A stretch of 37,321 nt of DNA from Candidatus Anaerobiospirillum pullistercoris (GTDB taxonomy: Bacteria > Pseudomonadota > Gammaproteobacteria > Enterobacterales > Succinivibrionaceae): assembly GCA_019114785.1 (NCBI GenBank), contig DXEV01000045.1, forward strand, positions 1 to 37,321, given 5' to 3'. Positions 8,384 to 18,200 of this stretch are shown here, piece by piece. A program made the position numbers and the translations under genes. Under the pieces are notes generated by a model. It had not been told where the DNA came from. It worked only from the letters and a program-made list of their open reading frames with translations, and searched no databases. How positions within the stretch are numbered: position 1 is the stretch's first letter; each line of letters starts with the position of its first letter.

Positions 8384-10624
8384 ATGGCAAACGAAGCACA
8401 AATCGATTTGGTGCCAAAAGAGATCAGCTGGTTATCTTTCAATGGCCGTGTCTTACAGGAAGCTGCCGATCCTTCCGTGCCTCTGATCGAAAAGATCCGC
8501 TTCTTGGGTATTTACTCCAATAACCAAGATGAGTTCTTTAAAGTGCGCGTGGCCGACTTAAAGCGCCAGATCATCATCAACAAGGAAAGTGGTAACGCCG
8601 CTGAGACGGTTAAGCTCTTAAAGGAAGTGCAGAACACCGTCTCTAAGTACCAAGTCGTGATGAACAATATCTACCGCGACTTAGTCAAAGAGCTGGCTGA
8701 AAACAAGATCTACCTGCGCGACGAAACTGAAGTCTCCGAAAAGCAAAAGACTTGGGTGCGTAACTACTTTAAGATGCACGTCTTAAAACACATCAACCCA
8801 ATCATCTTCAATGAGACCATCGATCTGGTGCAATTCCTCCGTGACCAGTACACCTATCTGCTGGTCAAGATGGCAGGCAAGAACAAGGAAACCTCTTACG
8901 CTCTGATCGAGATCCCTTCTGACGTGGTGCCACGCTTCATCAGCATGCCTACCGAAGAGGGTGAGACTACCCTGATGTTCTTGGACGATGTGATCCGCAT
9001 CTGCTTAGATGAGATCTTCAAGGGCTTATTCGACTACGACACCATTGAGGCCTACTCCATCAAGATGAATCGTGATGCCGAGTACGATCTCTTAGGTAAC
9101 GTCGATATGTCGGTGCTGGAAAACATGTCCAACTCCCTGAAGCAGCGCTTAAACGCCATGCCAGTGCGTTTTGCTTACGACCGCGCTATGCCACAGGAGA
9201 TGGTGGAGTTCATGACCCGTGAGCTGCACTTATCTGATATTGATTCGAGCATGCCAGGTGGTCGCTACCACAACTTCAAGGACTTCCTGTCCTTCCCAAG
9301 CGTTGGCTCTTCGGACAAGTTCGAGAACCCATCGCTGCCACTGATCAATTCGACTCCATTTGACACTTACAGCAACGTGTTCGATGCCATTTCCAATGGC
9401 GACATCCTGCTGTACTACCCATACTACTCTTTCGAGTACTTCACTGAGTTCTTACGTCAGGCTTCCTACGATCCAAAGGTCACGACCATAAAGATCAACA
9501 TCTACCGTGTGGCCCGCAACAGCCGCGTGATCGACTCGCTGATCGATGCTGCCAACAACGGCAAGCGCGTGACCGTAGTGGTGGAGTTAAAGGCTCGTTT
9601 CGATGAGGCTAACAACATTAAGTGGGCTTCTCACTTAACCGACGCTGGCGTCAAGGTGCTCTTTGGTCTGCCAACCTTGAAGATCCACTCCAAGCTGTGC
9701 ATCGTCTCACGTCGTGAGAACGGTCAAAACGTGCGCTACGCTCACATTGGTACTGGTAACTTCAACGAGAAGACTGCCAAGATCTACACCGACTTCGCTC
9801 TCTTCACTAAGAACCAAGAGCTCACTCACGAAGTGCACAGTGTCTTCGACTTCATTGAGTACCCATACACTCGCCCACGCTTTGACAAGCTCTTAGTATC
9901 GCCAATCAATGCCCGTCAACGCATTTACGCCATGATTGATCGTGAGATCGCCAATGCCCAAACCGGCTTGCCATCTTACATCAACCTCAAGGTCAACAAT
10001 CTGGTGGATCGGGGCTTAATTGAGCGCTTATACAAGGCTTCGCAGTCTGGTGTTAAGGTTCGTGCTATTATTCGTGGCATGTGCTCGTTACGTCCTGGCA
10101 TTCCTGGTCTTTCGGACAACATCCACATCACCTCGATTGTTGATCGCTTCTTAGAGCACCCTCGTGTGATGATCTTCTGCAACAACAATCAAGAGGAGCT
10201 CTATATCTCTTCGGCTGACTGGATGACCCGTAACTTAGACTACCGTATCGAAGTGGGTGCTCCTGTTTTAGATCCAGAGCTGCGTGATCGTATTCGTACT
10301 ATCTTTAAGATCCAAGAGAGCGACAACCAAAAGGCCCGTATCATTGATGCTGACCAAAAGAACGCCTATGTGGCCCATATTGACGGCGCTCCACAGATCC
10401 GTTCGCAAATTGAGATCCACAGCTACTTACAAGCCGTGGAGCAAAAGCACAATGCTCTGATCTCCGCCACCTTAGCTACCGCTGAGGAAGCAGCTGCTGC
10501 TACTGCTGCTGCTGCTACTGCCGCCGCCGAAGCTGCATCAGCTGTTGCTGAAAGTGAAGCTGAGGAAAAGGAAAGCAAGAAAGACAAGAAAAAGGACAAG
10601 AAGGATAAGAAGGACAAGAAATAA
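8384..10624 (+). CDS. ppk1: Polyphosphate kinase 1
   Basis: Ppk1 reversibly polymerises the gamma-phosphate of ATP into inorganic polyphosphate, which serves stress survival and phosphate storage. The order of domains is typical: N-domain starting KEISWLSFNGRVLQEAADPS, head domain, then two phospholipase D-like catalytic domains. The autophosphorylated histidine lies in LKIHSKLCIV at residue 435, the same number as in E. coli. HIGTGNFNEKTAKIYTDFAL and SSADWMTRNLDYRIEVGAPV are also family signatures. The protein has 746 residues, longer than the E. coli enzyme because of a C-terminal Ala-rich stretch (about 700-720) and a Lys/Asp tail ending KKDKKDKKDKK. The ATG is preceded by AAGGGTG. No ppx follows; rmuC is next after a terminator. 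Confidence 0.97.
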   Translation: MANEAQIDLVPKEISWLSFNGRVLQEAADPSVPLIEKIRFLGIYSNNQDEFFKVRVADLKRQIIINKESGNAAETVKLLKEVQNTVSKYQVVMNNIYRDLVKELAENKIYLRDETEVSEKQKTWVRNYFKMHVLKHINPIIFNETIDLVQFLRDQYTYLLVKMAGKNKETSYALIEIPSDVVPRFISMPTEEGETTLMFLDDVIRICLDEIFKGLFDYDTIEAYSIKMNRDAEYDLLGNVDMSVLENMSNSLKQRLNAMPVRFAYDRAMPQEMVEFMTRELHLSDIDSSMPGGRYHNFKDFLSFPSVGSSDKFENPSLPLINSTPFDTYSNVFDAISNGDILLYYPYYSFEYFTEFLRQASYDPKVTTIKINIYRVARNSRVIDSLIDAANNGKRVTVVVELKARFDEANNIKWASHLTDAGVKVLFGLPTLKIHSKLCIVSRRENGQNVRYAHIGTGNFNEKTAKIYTDFALFTKNQELTHEVHSVFDFIEYPYTRPRFDKLLVSPINARQRIYAMIDREIANAQTGLPSYINLKVNNLVDRGLIERLYKASQSGVKVRAIIRGMCSLRPGIPGLSDNIHITSIVDRFLEHPRVMIFCNNNQEELYISSADWMTRNLDYRIEVGAPVLDPELRDRIRTIFKIQESDNQKARIIDADQKNAYVAHIDGAPQIRSQIEIHSYLQAVEQKHNALISATLATAEEAAAATAAAATAAAEAASAVAESEAEEKESKKDKKKDKKDKKDKK

Positions 10625-10758
10625 GTCACGACTGTGACTTTAGCGGCCTTAGTAGCCAATGGGGCCACTGGGCCCTGACGGCAACACCCCAGTTACCGTC
10701 ATACCTTCTCATTCCACATGCTAGCTCAGTGCCTTAGAGCGGCGCTGGCTAGCCCACG

Positions 10759-10795
10759 AGCCTCACCCCTCAATCAGGGGCGAGGCTTTATTTTT
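10759..10795 (+). terminator. Rho-independent terminator after ppk
   Basis: The stem AGCCTCACCCCT / AGGGGCGAGGCT has one A-C mismatch and the loop CAATC. It is followed by TTATTTTT. This lies 135 nt after the ppk stop and 55 nt before the rmuC start, and it argues against any start of rmuC further upstream. A smaller perfect hairpin AAGTCAC/GTGACTT (10623-10640) overlaps the ppk stop codon. Confidence 0.85.
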
Positions 10796-10849
10796 GCCCA
10801 AGCATGGGTTGCTGAGCTCTTCCAGCTCCAACTCGCCTCAGAGGAAAAT

Positions 10850-12904
10850 ATGACCCCCGATCTCATTATTGGAGCTCTTGTTGCTCTAGCAGTACTCGCC
10901 GTCTTTGCGGCTATATTCTTTTACCGTCAATCCAAATCCCATGGCGTTGCCAGCTCTGATAACCAGCTATTTGGTGAGGGCTTAGATGAGCAGATCAAAG
11001 AACAATTTAAAACTGTGCTCTTAGGACAAAGCGTCATCATCAGTAAAGAACAGCACAATGAATTTGTCGCACAGAGCACCCAACTGCAGCAGTACGCAGA
11101 TAGTCTGACAGAGCTTAAAGCACAGCTACAAAACCTTAGTGCCGAAAACACTCAGCTTAAGCAGCAAAACCAAGAGCAAGGACTGCAATTGAGCGAGGCA
11201 CAAAGCACCAATTCCCACCTCAAAGAGCTCAATGAGACCCAAAAACAAGCCTTAGAACAGGCCCAGAAAGATAAAGAGAGTGCTTTAGAGCAGGCTAAAA
11301 AAGAAAAGGATGAGGCCTTAGATAAGGCACAAAAGGACAAGGAAGAGGCTGTCGCCAAGAGCGACAAGACTGGTGCCGACAACCTGAACGCCAATATCAA
11401 ACGCTATGAGAGCACTATTGCCGAGCTTAAAGCCAGCAACGATCAACTGCTAAGTGAGCTCAAGGACGCCCAAAGCAAAGAGCTACAAACCCAAAAAGAT
11501 CATGCTAAGGCCCAAATTGAAGCTCTAAGCACCGACCGAGACAACCTGAGCCAAAAAGCTGAGACCTTGCAAAAAGAGCTCACCGAGAAAAACGCTAAGA
11601 TCGCCAGCTTAGAAAGCGACCTGAGTGCACAACAGAAATTACGTGTTGCTGACAATGAGCGCTTCAACCAAGCTCAAACAGATCTGGAGAACCGTCTTAA
11701 GACCTTGGGTGAAAAGCTCTTAAAGGAGCGCAGTGAATCCTTAGGCAAGCTCAATAGTGAGCAAATGGGACAAATCATTAGCCCACTGCGCAACGAGCTC
11801 AACACCTTCCGTGAATTGATCTCTTCTACCCAAAAAACTAACTCTGAGCAGGCTGGCCAATTACAAAATGAGCTCAAGCATTTACAGGATGCACAGGTGA
11901 GTTTGACCGCTCAAGCCGATAAGCTCTCCCGCGCTTTATTACAAGGCAATAAGAGCCAAGGTATGTGGGGTGAGCATCAATTAGAGCGCGTGCTAGAGCT
12001 GGCCGGTCTCGACAAAAACTGCCAATACTTACGCGAAGTGGCCGGAGAGAACTCTAACAACGTGAGAGGACGTGCTGATGTGGTGATCCCTTTACCTGAT
12101 CACCATGCCATTGTGATTGATTCTAAGTGCTCGCTGACGGCATACACCGACTTGGTTAACGCTGAGCTAAACTCTGACGCCGCCGCCTACGCTGATGCCT
12201 TAAGCCGCCATATTACTTCGATTAAAAACCACGTGGATGAGCTCAACAAAAAGGAATACCAAGACTTCACCAGCTTTGACAGTCCATCCTTTGTCTTTAT
12301 GTTTGTGCCGGTGGATCAGGCTTTAGCCGTGGCTTTACGTGAAGATCCACAGCTGTACGACTATGCCCAGAAAAAGAATATTGCCTTGGTCTCGCCATCT
12401 ATTACCGTACCGGCACTGCGTGTGGTGAGTAATCTCTGGGTCTTAGCTGATCAAAGTGAAAAGCTCAAGCAACTAGCCCAGCTGGCTGACCGTATTTACC
12501 AAAAGAGCCAAAAGGTCTGCAGTGACTTTGAGGGTGTGCTTAAAGCCCGTGACTCTTTAAACAACAATATCGACAAGCTCAATACTTCGCTCTACCAAGG
12601 TCGTAGCAATCTGGGACAAATGCTCAACACCTTCTCGCAGCGTGCAGCTAAGCTCAGTCCTCAAGATTTCAACACTTTAGAACTGGAGCTCAGCACCGAC
12701 ACCGGTACCAGCGCTGCTGAAAAAGCAGGCCTGACGGCATTACCTGACGTCAAGGTCGAGCGCAAGGGCACTAAACAGCTCACCAAAGCCAAGGCTAAAA
12801 CCGCCACAGCATCTGACACCGCTGCCTCTACTGAGGCACCAGCCCCTGCTGAGGCAGAGGCAGAGGCAGAGGCCACTGAAGCTGACCTACCCAGTCACAG
12901 CTAA
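10850..12904 (+). CDS. rmuC: DNA recombination protein RmuC homologue
   Basis: RmuC is a membrane-anchored protein of the PD-(D/E)xK superfamily that limits recombination at inverted repeats. Seen here: an N-terminal membrane helix (PDLIIGALVALAVLAVFAAI), a long coiled coil (about 45-365) with DKAQKDKEEA-like units, then the conserved domain with GNKSQGMWGEHQLERVLELA, RGRADVVIPLP, HAIVIDSKCSLTAY and FVFMFVPVDQAL. It has 684 residues against 475 in E. coli, through the longer coil and an Ala/Glu/Pro tail. The ATG at 10850 has AGAGGA upstream; an earlier in-frame ATG (10718) would span a terminator. The frame ends early (PSHS) while a protein-like sequence continues in the +1 frame to 13034, so the 3' end may carry a one-base frameshift. 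Confidence 0.93.
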   Translation: MTPDLIIGALVALAVLAVFAAIFFYRQSKSHGVASSDNQLFGEGLDEQIKEQFKTVLLGQSVIISKEQHNEFVAQSTQLQQYADSLTELKAQLQNLSAENTQLKQQNQEQGLQLSEAQSTNSHLKELNETQKQALEQAQKDKESALEQAKKEKDEALDKAQKDKEEAVAKSDKTGADNLNANIKRYESTIAELKASNDQLLSELKDAQSKELQTQKDHAKAQIEALSTDRDNLSQKAETLQKELTEKNAKIASLESDLSAQQKLRVADNERFNQAQTDLENRLKTLGEKLLKERSESLGKLNSEQMGQIISPLRNELNTFRELISSTQKTNSEQAGQLQNELKHLQDAQVSLTAQADKLSRALLQGNKSQGMWGEHQLERVLELAGLDKNCQYLREVAGENSNNVRGRADVVIPLPDHHAIVIDSKCSLTAYTDLVNAELNSDAAAYADALSRHITSIKNHVDELNKKEYQDFTSFDSPSFVFMFVPVDQALAVALREDPQLYDYAQKKNIALVSPSITVPALRVVSNLWVLADQSEKLKQLAQLADRIYQKSQKVCSDFEGVLKARDSLNNNIDKLNTSLYQGRSNLGQMLNTFSQRAAKLSPQDFNTLELELSTDTGTSAAEKAGLTALPDVKVERKGTKQLTKAKAKTATASDTAASTEAPAPAEAEAEAEATEADLPSHS

Positions 12905-13034
12905 CGCTGAAGAGCTGGCGCGCGAGCTCGAGCTAGATCTCGATGTGGCCATGATCATGGACAAAGCCGAGCAAGAGCTGGCGCAAAGCAGCGTCCGCAG
13001 ACCGGTCTCAGCCCCAAACGCTGCGGACAATTAG
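12889..13034 (+). other. rmuC: Out-of-frame continuation of rmuC tail
   Basis: After the stop at 12902-12904, the +1 frame stays open to a TAG at 13032-13034 and encodes NAEELARELELDLDVAMIMD followed by KAEQELAQSSVRRPVSAPNA, which looks like a real helical protein end. Removing one C from the CCC run at 12890-12892 would join it as ADLPVTANAEELA. It may be a true mutation, a sequencing error or a recoding site. Confidence 0.6.
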
Positions 13035-13072
13035 AGGCTAAGCTGCTAAAAGCGAAGCCTTTTCTAGCCCTG

Positions 13073-13129
13073 CGCTGCTAGCAGCGTAGAGCTAGAGAGT
13101 TCCAGCGCCCGCCCCCGCCCCTGCGCTGG
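13073..13129. repeat. Two stem-loops between rmuC and SUFU gene
   Basis: A perfect 14-bp palindrome CGCTGCTAGCAGCG (13073-13086) is followed by the arms CCAGCGC (13102-13108) and GCGCTGG (13123-13129) around a C-rich loop. They lie between two convergent genes and may act as transcription barriers. Neither has a clear T-run. Confidence 0.6.
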
Positions 13130-13131
13130 CG

Positions 13132-14208
13132 CTAGATCTTGGTGGCGGCTTTCACTTGAGAGCAAACGTCTTGACGCTTACGCACTGGGCTTGGGGCCAC
13201 ATGCTTTTGTTGGAAGAGCTCTAACAGCTCATAAGCCGAATGACTTTGTCTAAATGACAACTCCATTGGGTAGAGGAATACCAACTCAAAGAAGTGCACG
13301 TAGCTGTTATCACTTAAGACCAGCTCAGAGCTCTCACGCGGATAAGCGCCTAAAGCGGTGAGCATACCGCCGGTAAAATCGGTAGAGGCGTGCAGCTGCT
13401 TGCCTTGGGAGAAGGCATAACCAAAGCCCACAAAATCATTAGTGGTCAAAATAAAGTTGATGAGGTCGCACAGGACATTAAGCGGCCAAATGTTATAGCC
13501 CTCGCTATTGGTAAACTCCCATGCAGCTGGCAGACACATAGCCAGCTCTAAACGGCTGTCTGTCAGAGGATCCACCCCAGCTGGCACCTGTAATTGCTTA
13601 CCGGCAAGGCCCTTAGTGACGATCAGGTTGAAGTTATGCTCGGGGGTTGGTGGCACATTTAACAGCTCGTAACGATCGGTCTTAAACAGAATGCGATAGG
13701 AGCCAAAGTGCTTTTTGATGTGCTCTTCGATCAGCGACTCATCCTCAGGCTTGAGCTGTAAGGCCTGATTGTCTGGATCCAGCGAAGCACATAAGGCTAA
13801 GAGCTTATTGAGCATTGGCATGAGGTGATCTTCAGAGCCCAGCTTAATGAAACGCTGTGCCCGCTCTAAACGAATAGCAGCATCGTTTATCAAGCCCAGC
13901 TTAAAGAGAGCAAAGCCTTTGTAGAAAAGGTAAGTAGCATGCTCTTTACCTTGCAGCACATACTTATCGAGCAAGGCATTGGCCTGAGCGTAGAGCTCAC
14001 CTGCATCACCAACCACAGCACCATTATCGGCGTTGCCCAGAGCATTAGCTGCATTGATGTAAGCACGAGCCAGCTCTAAGGCAAGATCGTAATCAAGAGT
14101 ACTCACCTCAGGCTCTAAGCGCTCAATAATTGCGTTAAAAGCGTCTTCTTCGTGCCATTTCTTGATCTGCTCTAGCAGCTGCTCTTTTGAGCCTTGCTCC
14201 TCTGACAT
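13132..14208 (-). CDS. TPR-like and suppressor-of-fused (SUFU) domain protein
   Basis: The N-terminal half (about 1-150) is helical and TPR-like (LALELARAYINAANALG, YLFYKGFALFKLGLINDAAI). The C-terminal half resembles the bacterial SUFU domain: HNFNLIVTKGLAGKQLQVP, RLELAMCLPAAW, YNIWPLNVLCDLINFILTTN, FVGFGYAFSQGK, VHFFELVFLYPMELSFRQSH. Bacterial SUFU proteins are widespread; some are linked to toxin or immunity loci, but the role of this one is unknown. It has 358 residues and no signal peptide. ATG at 14208 is chosen because GGAGGAG ends 6 nt upstream; a GTG at 14223 is less likely. It lies downstream of the methyltransferase-like gene on the same strand, with about 160 nt between. No toxin is adjacent. 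Confidence 0.8.
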   Translation of the reverse strand: MSEEQGSKEQLLEQIKKWHEEDAFNAIIERLEPEVSTLDYDLALELARAYINAANALGNADNGAVVGDAGELYAQANALLDKYVLQGKEHATYLFYKGFALFKLGLINDAAIRLERAQRFIKLGSEDHLMPMLNKLLALCASLDPDNQALQLKPEDESLIEEHIKKHFGSYRILFKTDRYELLNVPPTPEHNFNLIVTKGLAGKQLQVPAGVDPLTDSRLELAMCLPAAWEFTNSEGYNIWPLNVLCDLINFILTTNDFVGFGYAFSQGKQLHASTDFTGGMLTALGAYPRESSELVLSDNSYVHFFELVFLYPMELSFRQSHSAYELLELFQQKHVAPSPVRKRQDVCSQVKAATKI

Positions 14209-14335
14209 AGTTTTCTCCTCCACGAAAAATCATCACCATAACCGCGACAGCAGCAACGACAGCGGCACCTGCCGTCTACCGTCAGCCGTCGCCGTCGGCA
14301 CATGCGCATTTGGCATCTTACATCTTTGTGCCTGT

Positions 14336-14354
14336 GACTGCTGCACTAGCAGTC
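14336..14354. repeat. Perfect stem-loop between methyltransferase and SUFU genes
   Basis: GACTGCT and AGCAGTC form a 7-bp stem with a 5-nt loop, 17 nt after the stop of the gene at 14371. There is no T-run, so termination is uncertain. Confidence 0.55.
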
Positions 14355-14370
14355 CTTAGCACCAGCTAGC

Positions 14371-14946
14371 CTAGCGCCGTGACTTGAAGATCTTAGGCAT
14401 AAAGCGCGGTACATTGGCCTTATAGGCAGCGTATTCTTCTGGGAAATCACGCTCTAAACGTGGCTCATCTAAGAAGATCGCCATAATATAAGCGCCACAG
14501 ATCACTGCCACCGGCACAATCAGGCTCACCAGTGAGTTCAAAGCACAAGCAAAGCCCATGTAGTACAAAAATACCCCAAGGTGCATAGGGTTACGACAAA
14601 TACTGTAAGGGCCAGAAGTAACCAAATGCTTGGTCTCTTTCATGAGCTTGATATTGCCAAAATTTCCGGCACCGCCTCGCCCTTTAATCACCAGCTCATA
14701 GTTAGCCCAGAGGGCAAAGAATAAGCCCACGGCCGAGGTAAAGCCTCCAAGATAAAAGGTTGAAGGCTGATCCGATAAAAAGCTGACAGGAGACCATGCG
14801 GCTAAATAAGCCATCACGGCAGGGCCACCTAAGATAAAGGCAATAAAGCCAAAAGCATAGATCAGCTTATCGCGCAGTGAAAACAATGGGGTTTTTTCCA
14901 CTTTCACTACAGCGTTATGTGTCTTTGGCTCCTGTTCTTGTGCCAT
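14371..14946 (-). CDS. Isoprenylcysteine carboxyl methyltransferase-like membrane protein
   Basis: A polytopic inner-membrane protein of 191 residues in the ICMT/phospholipid methyltransferase superfamily. Four or so hydrophobic segments are visible (LIYAFGFIAFILGGPAVMAY, YLGGFTSAVGLFFALWANY, LGVFLYYMGFACALNSL, VPVAVICGAYIMAIFLDEP). The SAM-binding C-terminal signature is present: GPYSICRNPMHLGVF and then DEPRLERDFPEEYAAYKANV with RFMP. In bacteria the substrate is usually unknown; true isoprenylcysteine methylation is unlikely. ATG at 14946 is supported by GGGAGGT 6 nt upstream. Three 17-bp repeats lie 47-92 nt before the start and may be an operator. Confidence 0.87.
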   Translation of the reverse strand: MAQEQEPKTHNAVVKVEKTPLFSLRDKLIYAFGFIAFILGGPAVMAYLAAWSPVSFLSDQPSTFYLGGFTSAVGLFFALWANYELVIKGRGGAGNFGNIKLMKETKHLVTSGPYSICRNPMHLGVFLYYMGFACALNSLVSLIVPVAVICGAYIMAIFLDEPRLERDFPEEYAAYKANVPRFMPKIFKSRR

Positions 14947-14992
14947 GACCACACCTCCCAAGACTAAAATCAGCAACCGGTGCCAGCGCACC

Positions 14993-15038
14993 GCTGTCTA
15001 TACGCCCATGCTGTCTATACGACAGGTCAGTCGATACG
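14993..15038 (-). promoter_or_regulatory. Three 17-bp spaced direct repeats upstream of methyltransferase gene
   Basis: Read on the minus strand, the motif CGTATMGACWG occurs three times with exact 17-bp periodicity, beginning at 15038 (CGTATCGACTG), 15021 (CGTATAGACAGC) and 15004 (CGTATAGACAGC). The last two share 12 of 12 bases. The array ends 46 nt before the start codon at 14946. This iteron-like arrangement suggests a regulator-binding site, but the regulator is unknown. Confidence 0.6.
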
Positions 15039-15114
15039 ACAAGGCCCCAGCCTGTTGCCCTAACAAGGTTAGCAGACTGAGGCCTAAAAAGCACACCTCA
15101 AAAGCGACGCCACT

Positions 15115-15190
15115 ACTGCCAAGGCTACCAGCCCTAGCTAGCAGGCTGGCAGCCTGCCTAGGCAGTCAGCGTAGCTGCGACAGAGTCGCA
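15115..15190. repeat. Stem-loop cluster downstream of ydiJ homologue
   Basis: The outer arms ACTGCC (15115-15120) and GGCAGT (15161-15166) enclose GCAGGCT/AGCCTGC (15141-15157). Next to it is TGCGAC/GTCGCA (15176-15190), and the flank has repeated GCTAGC units. The minus-strand dehydrogenase gene ends at 15214, so these may terminate or stabilise its transcript. Confidence 0.6.
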
Positions 15191-15213
15191 TCTGGCGCTA
15201 GCGTCAGCTAGCG

Positions 15214-18200
15214 TTAGTGACGCTGCTGGCGCGACATGGCAGTGGCTTGGGTCAGCAAGGTGTTAAGCACGTGCACAGGGTGGTTGGCGCGCTGCTTCTC
15301 CATACGATACACCTGCGAGCGGCAAGAAAAACCAGTGACTAAGCACTGCTTAAAGTCACGGGCATGCAGCTTCTCTTGCCAATTCTGCTCATACACCCGA
15401 CGGCTTTCTTCTTGGTTTTGCACCATATGACCAAAGAGACCGGCCATACCGCAGCAAGCCACAGGAATTGGCAGCAAACGCAAACCAAAGTGGGCCAGCA
15501 CCTCTTGCCACATCTTAACCGACAATGGCACTAAGGCTTGCTCAGTGCAGTGGCAGAAGAGATAGAAGTCTTGAGCAAAATCACAAGGTGCAATCGGCTC
15601 CACCCCTGCCTGAGCAGCCTTCTCTGCATCTAAAGCACTAGGCACCATAGACTTACCACGCACTAAGGCCTGCAGAGCTGGCAGTAAGCGCTCTTCACGA
15701 CGCTTAAAGGTTGGGCTTTGTAAAGCCTGCTGTAACCACTCCTCTGGCAGCAAGACCTTAAAGCTTGGGCATTGAGGCAACAAGCTTGGGTACTCGTCGC
15801 GGTAGCACAAGGTAAAGGCAGGATCATAGCCCACAAGGCTTAAGCCTTTAGCGTGCAATGCGGCCAAACGTGCAGCTTGCTTCTTGGCGGCATTAATAAA
15901 CTTGCCACGGGCACCACGGATAATGAACAGCTTGCCGTTGGTATAAGGCTTGAGCAATGCGACCTTAAAGCCCATGGCCTGTACCAGCTGTGCTAATTCA
16001 ATTAAACCGTCAGCCTCATAAGCTGCGGTAAAGGCATTGGTCAGCACCAGCACATCATAATGTGGAGCACGGTGCAAAGCCTCCTCAAAGCTCAACAGCG
16101 GGATCTGAGCGGCACGGGCTTGCTGCTGCAAAGGCACTTTATTGAACAGAGGCAGATCGGTAAATTTAAAGATCTTTGCCAGCATCCACTGATTGAGCGC
16201 ATTCTGACCTAAGGCATTGCTTAACTTTGGAAAACGCGAGAGCAGTGGAGTTGACCACTCGGCATTGAGGCATAACAGATCCATAGCCGGACGCAGATAA
16301 CGGCTATAGTAGAAATGCAGGAAGCGCGAATTGAGCTCAGCCGAGTTCACATGGGCAGGGCACTGGGTCTTACAAGACTTACAGGCTAAGCAAGTGGCCA
16401 CATGGCCCAAATACTCGTGGTTAAAGTCTTCTTTTTCAAAGATGGTGTTATAAGTGCGCTGCGCGAAGTTACGTAAATACTTGCAGACACGTGCAGGCCA
16501 TGAGCCCTGTGACTGAGGATCAGCCACAGCGGCTAAGAGCTCTTGCTCGCTCTTATTGATATCCACCTGACGCTCAGTCATCAAGCGCAGCCATTCACGC
16601 ATCAGCCCCGAGTAGCCCTTTGGGGATTTGACGTGATCTTTGGTATAGCGATAGCTTGGGCACATTAAGGCAGCTTTAGAGTAGCTAAAGCACTGGCCGT
16701 TACCGTTGCAATTTAAAGCCTCAGCAAAGCTGGCGCGCACCTCAGCCCCAATCATACGATCGAGATCGCCACGCATTGGGTCATCTAAGGCCACTAGCTT
16801 GTCGCTTTCATTGCCCCAAGGCACACAGATCTTGCCTGGATTGATGCGATTTTGTGGATCAAAAATGGCCTTAACTTGACGGGCTACAGGGTAGAGCGTG
16901 CCAAAGAAGACCTCACCAAAGCAGGAGCGATAGCCACGACCGTGCTCACCCCACATCTGGCCGCCATACTTCTTAACCAGTTCTACTACACCGTGAGAGA
17001 TCTTAACCAGCTTCTCTTTATCGCTATCTAAGGTCAGATCTAAGGCTGGACGCACGTGCATTAAGCCCGTATCCACATGGCCAAACATGCCATATTCCAC
17101 CTGCATGCTATCCAGCAAAGCACGGAACTCTTGGATATAGTCAGCCAAATTCTGTGGAGGTACCACGGTATCTTCAGTAAATGGTACCAGTTTCTTGCTT
17201 CCGGCAGCAGAACCGAGCAAGCCTACAGCCTTCTTACGCATGCCATAGACAGCAGCAATAGCGGCTTTAGTATCAGCGATCTGTGCACCCAAGATGCCTT
17301 TAGAGTGCTTCTCTGCTGCCTTTAGTACTTGCTGGTAGAGCTTATCCATTAAAGCCCTCTCAGCTTGAGCATCGTAGCCATTGAACTCTACGATATTGAC
17401 ACCCAAGATCTCACTACCTGGCACCTCGCGGATGTAATCCTGCACTTGCAGCCACACTGGATCCTTTTTCGCTAAATTGAGCACCTTAGAATCCACGGTT
17501 TCCACCGAGAAGGCACCGGCGGCAATAAGCTCATTGGCATGACGCAAAGCAGCATCAAAATTCTCGTACTTGATGACACATAGAGCACGGAAGCTAGGAT
17601 TTAAGGTGAGATCAAGCTTAGCCCCGACCACTGTGGCTAAGGTACCCTCAGCACCACAAATAAGACGAGCTAAATTCAGGGTATCGCTCTGAGCATCATA
17701 AGCATGGTAGAGGTCATAACCAGTTAAGAAACGGTTGAGTTTAGGGAAATGCTCTTTGACCTCAGAGGCATGGGATTTGAGCAAGTCATAGCAAGCACGA
17801 TAGATCTCACCCTCTAAACCTGGACGCTGTAAACAAGCTTGCAGCTCGGCTCCAGAGACTGGCTTAAAGGTGGTCAGCATACCATCACGCAAGACGACCT
17901 CAACCTCAAGGATGTGCTGAGAGGTACGGCCATACTTCAGCGAACCTTGACCGGCAGCATCATTGCTGATCATGCCGCCAATAGTGGCACGAGAAGAGGT
18001 GGAGAGCTCTGGTGAAAAGAAAAGATTGTCCTTAGCGATCTGCTCGTTAAGCTCGTCTTTAATGACACCAGCTTCTACCCACACCGAGCGTGCTGCCACA
18101 TCAAGATCACGCACCCCTTTCATGTGGCGCGACATATCGATAATGATGCCCGAGCACAGGGATTGACCATTGGTGCCAGTACCACCGCCACGTGGAGCAA

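Noticed and set aside
10718-10849. Upstream start for rmuC at 10718
   Set aside because: The added segment spans a clear rho-independent terminator and would place 44 residues before the membrane anchor.
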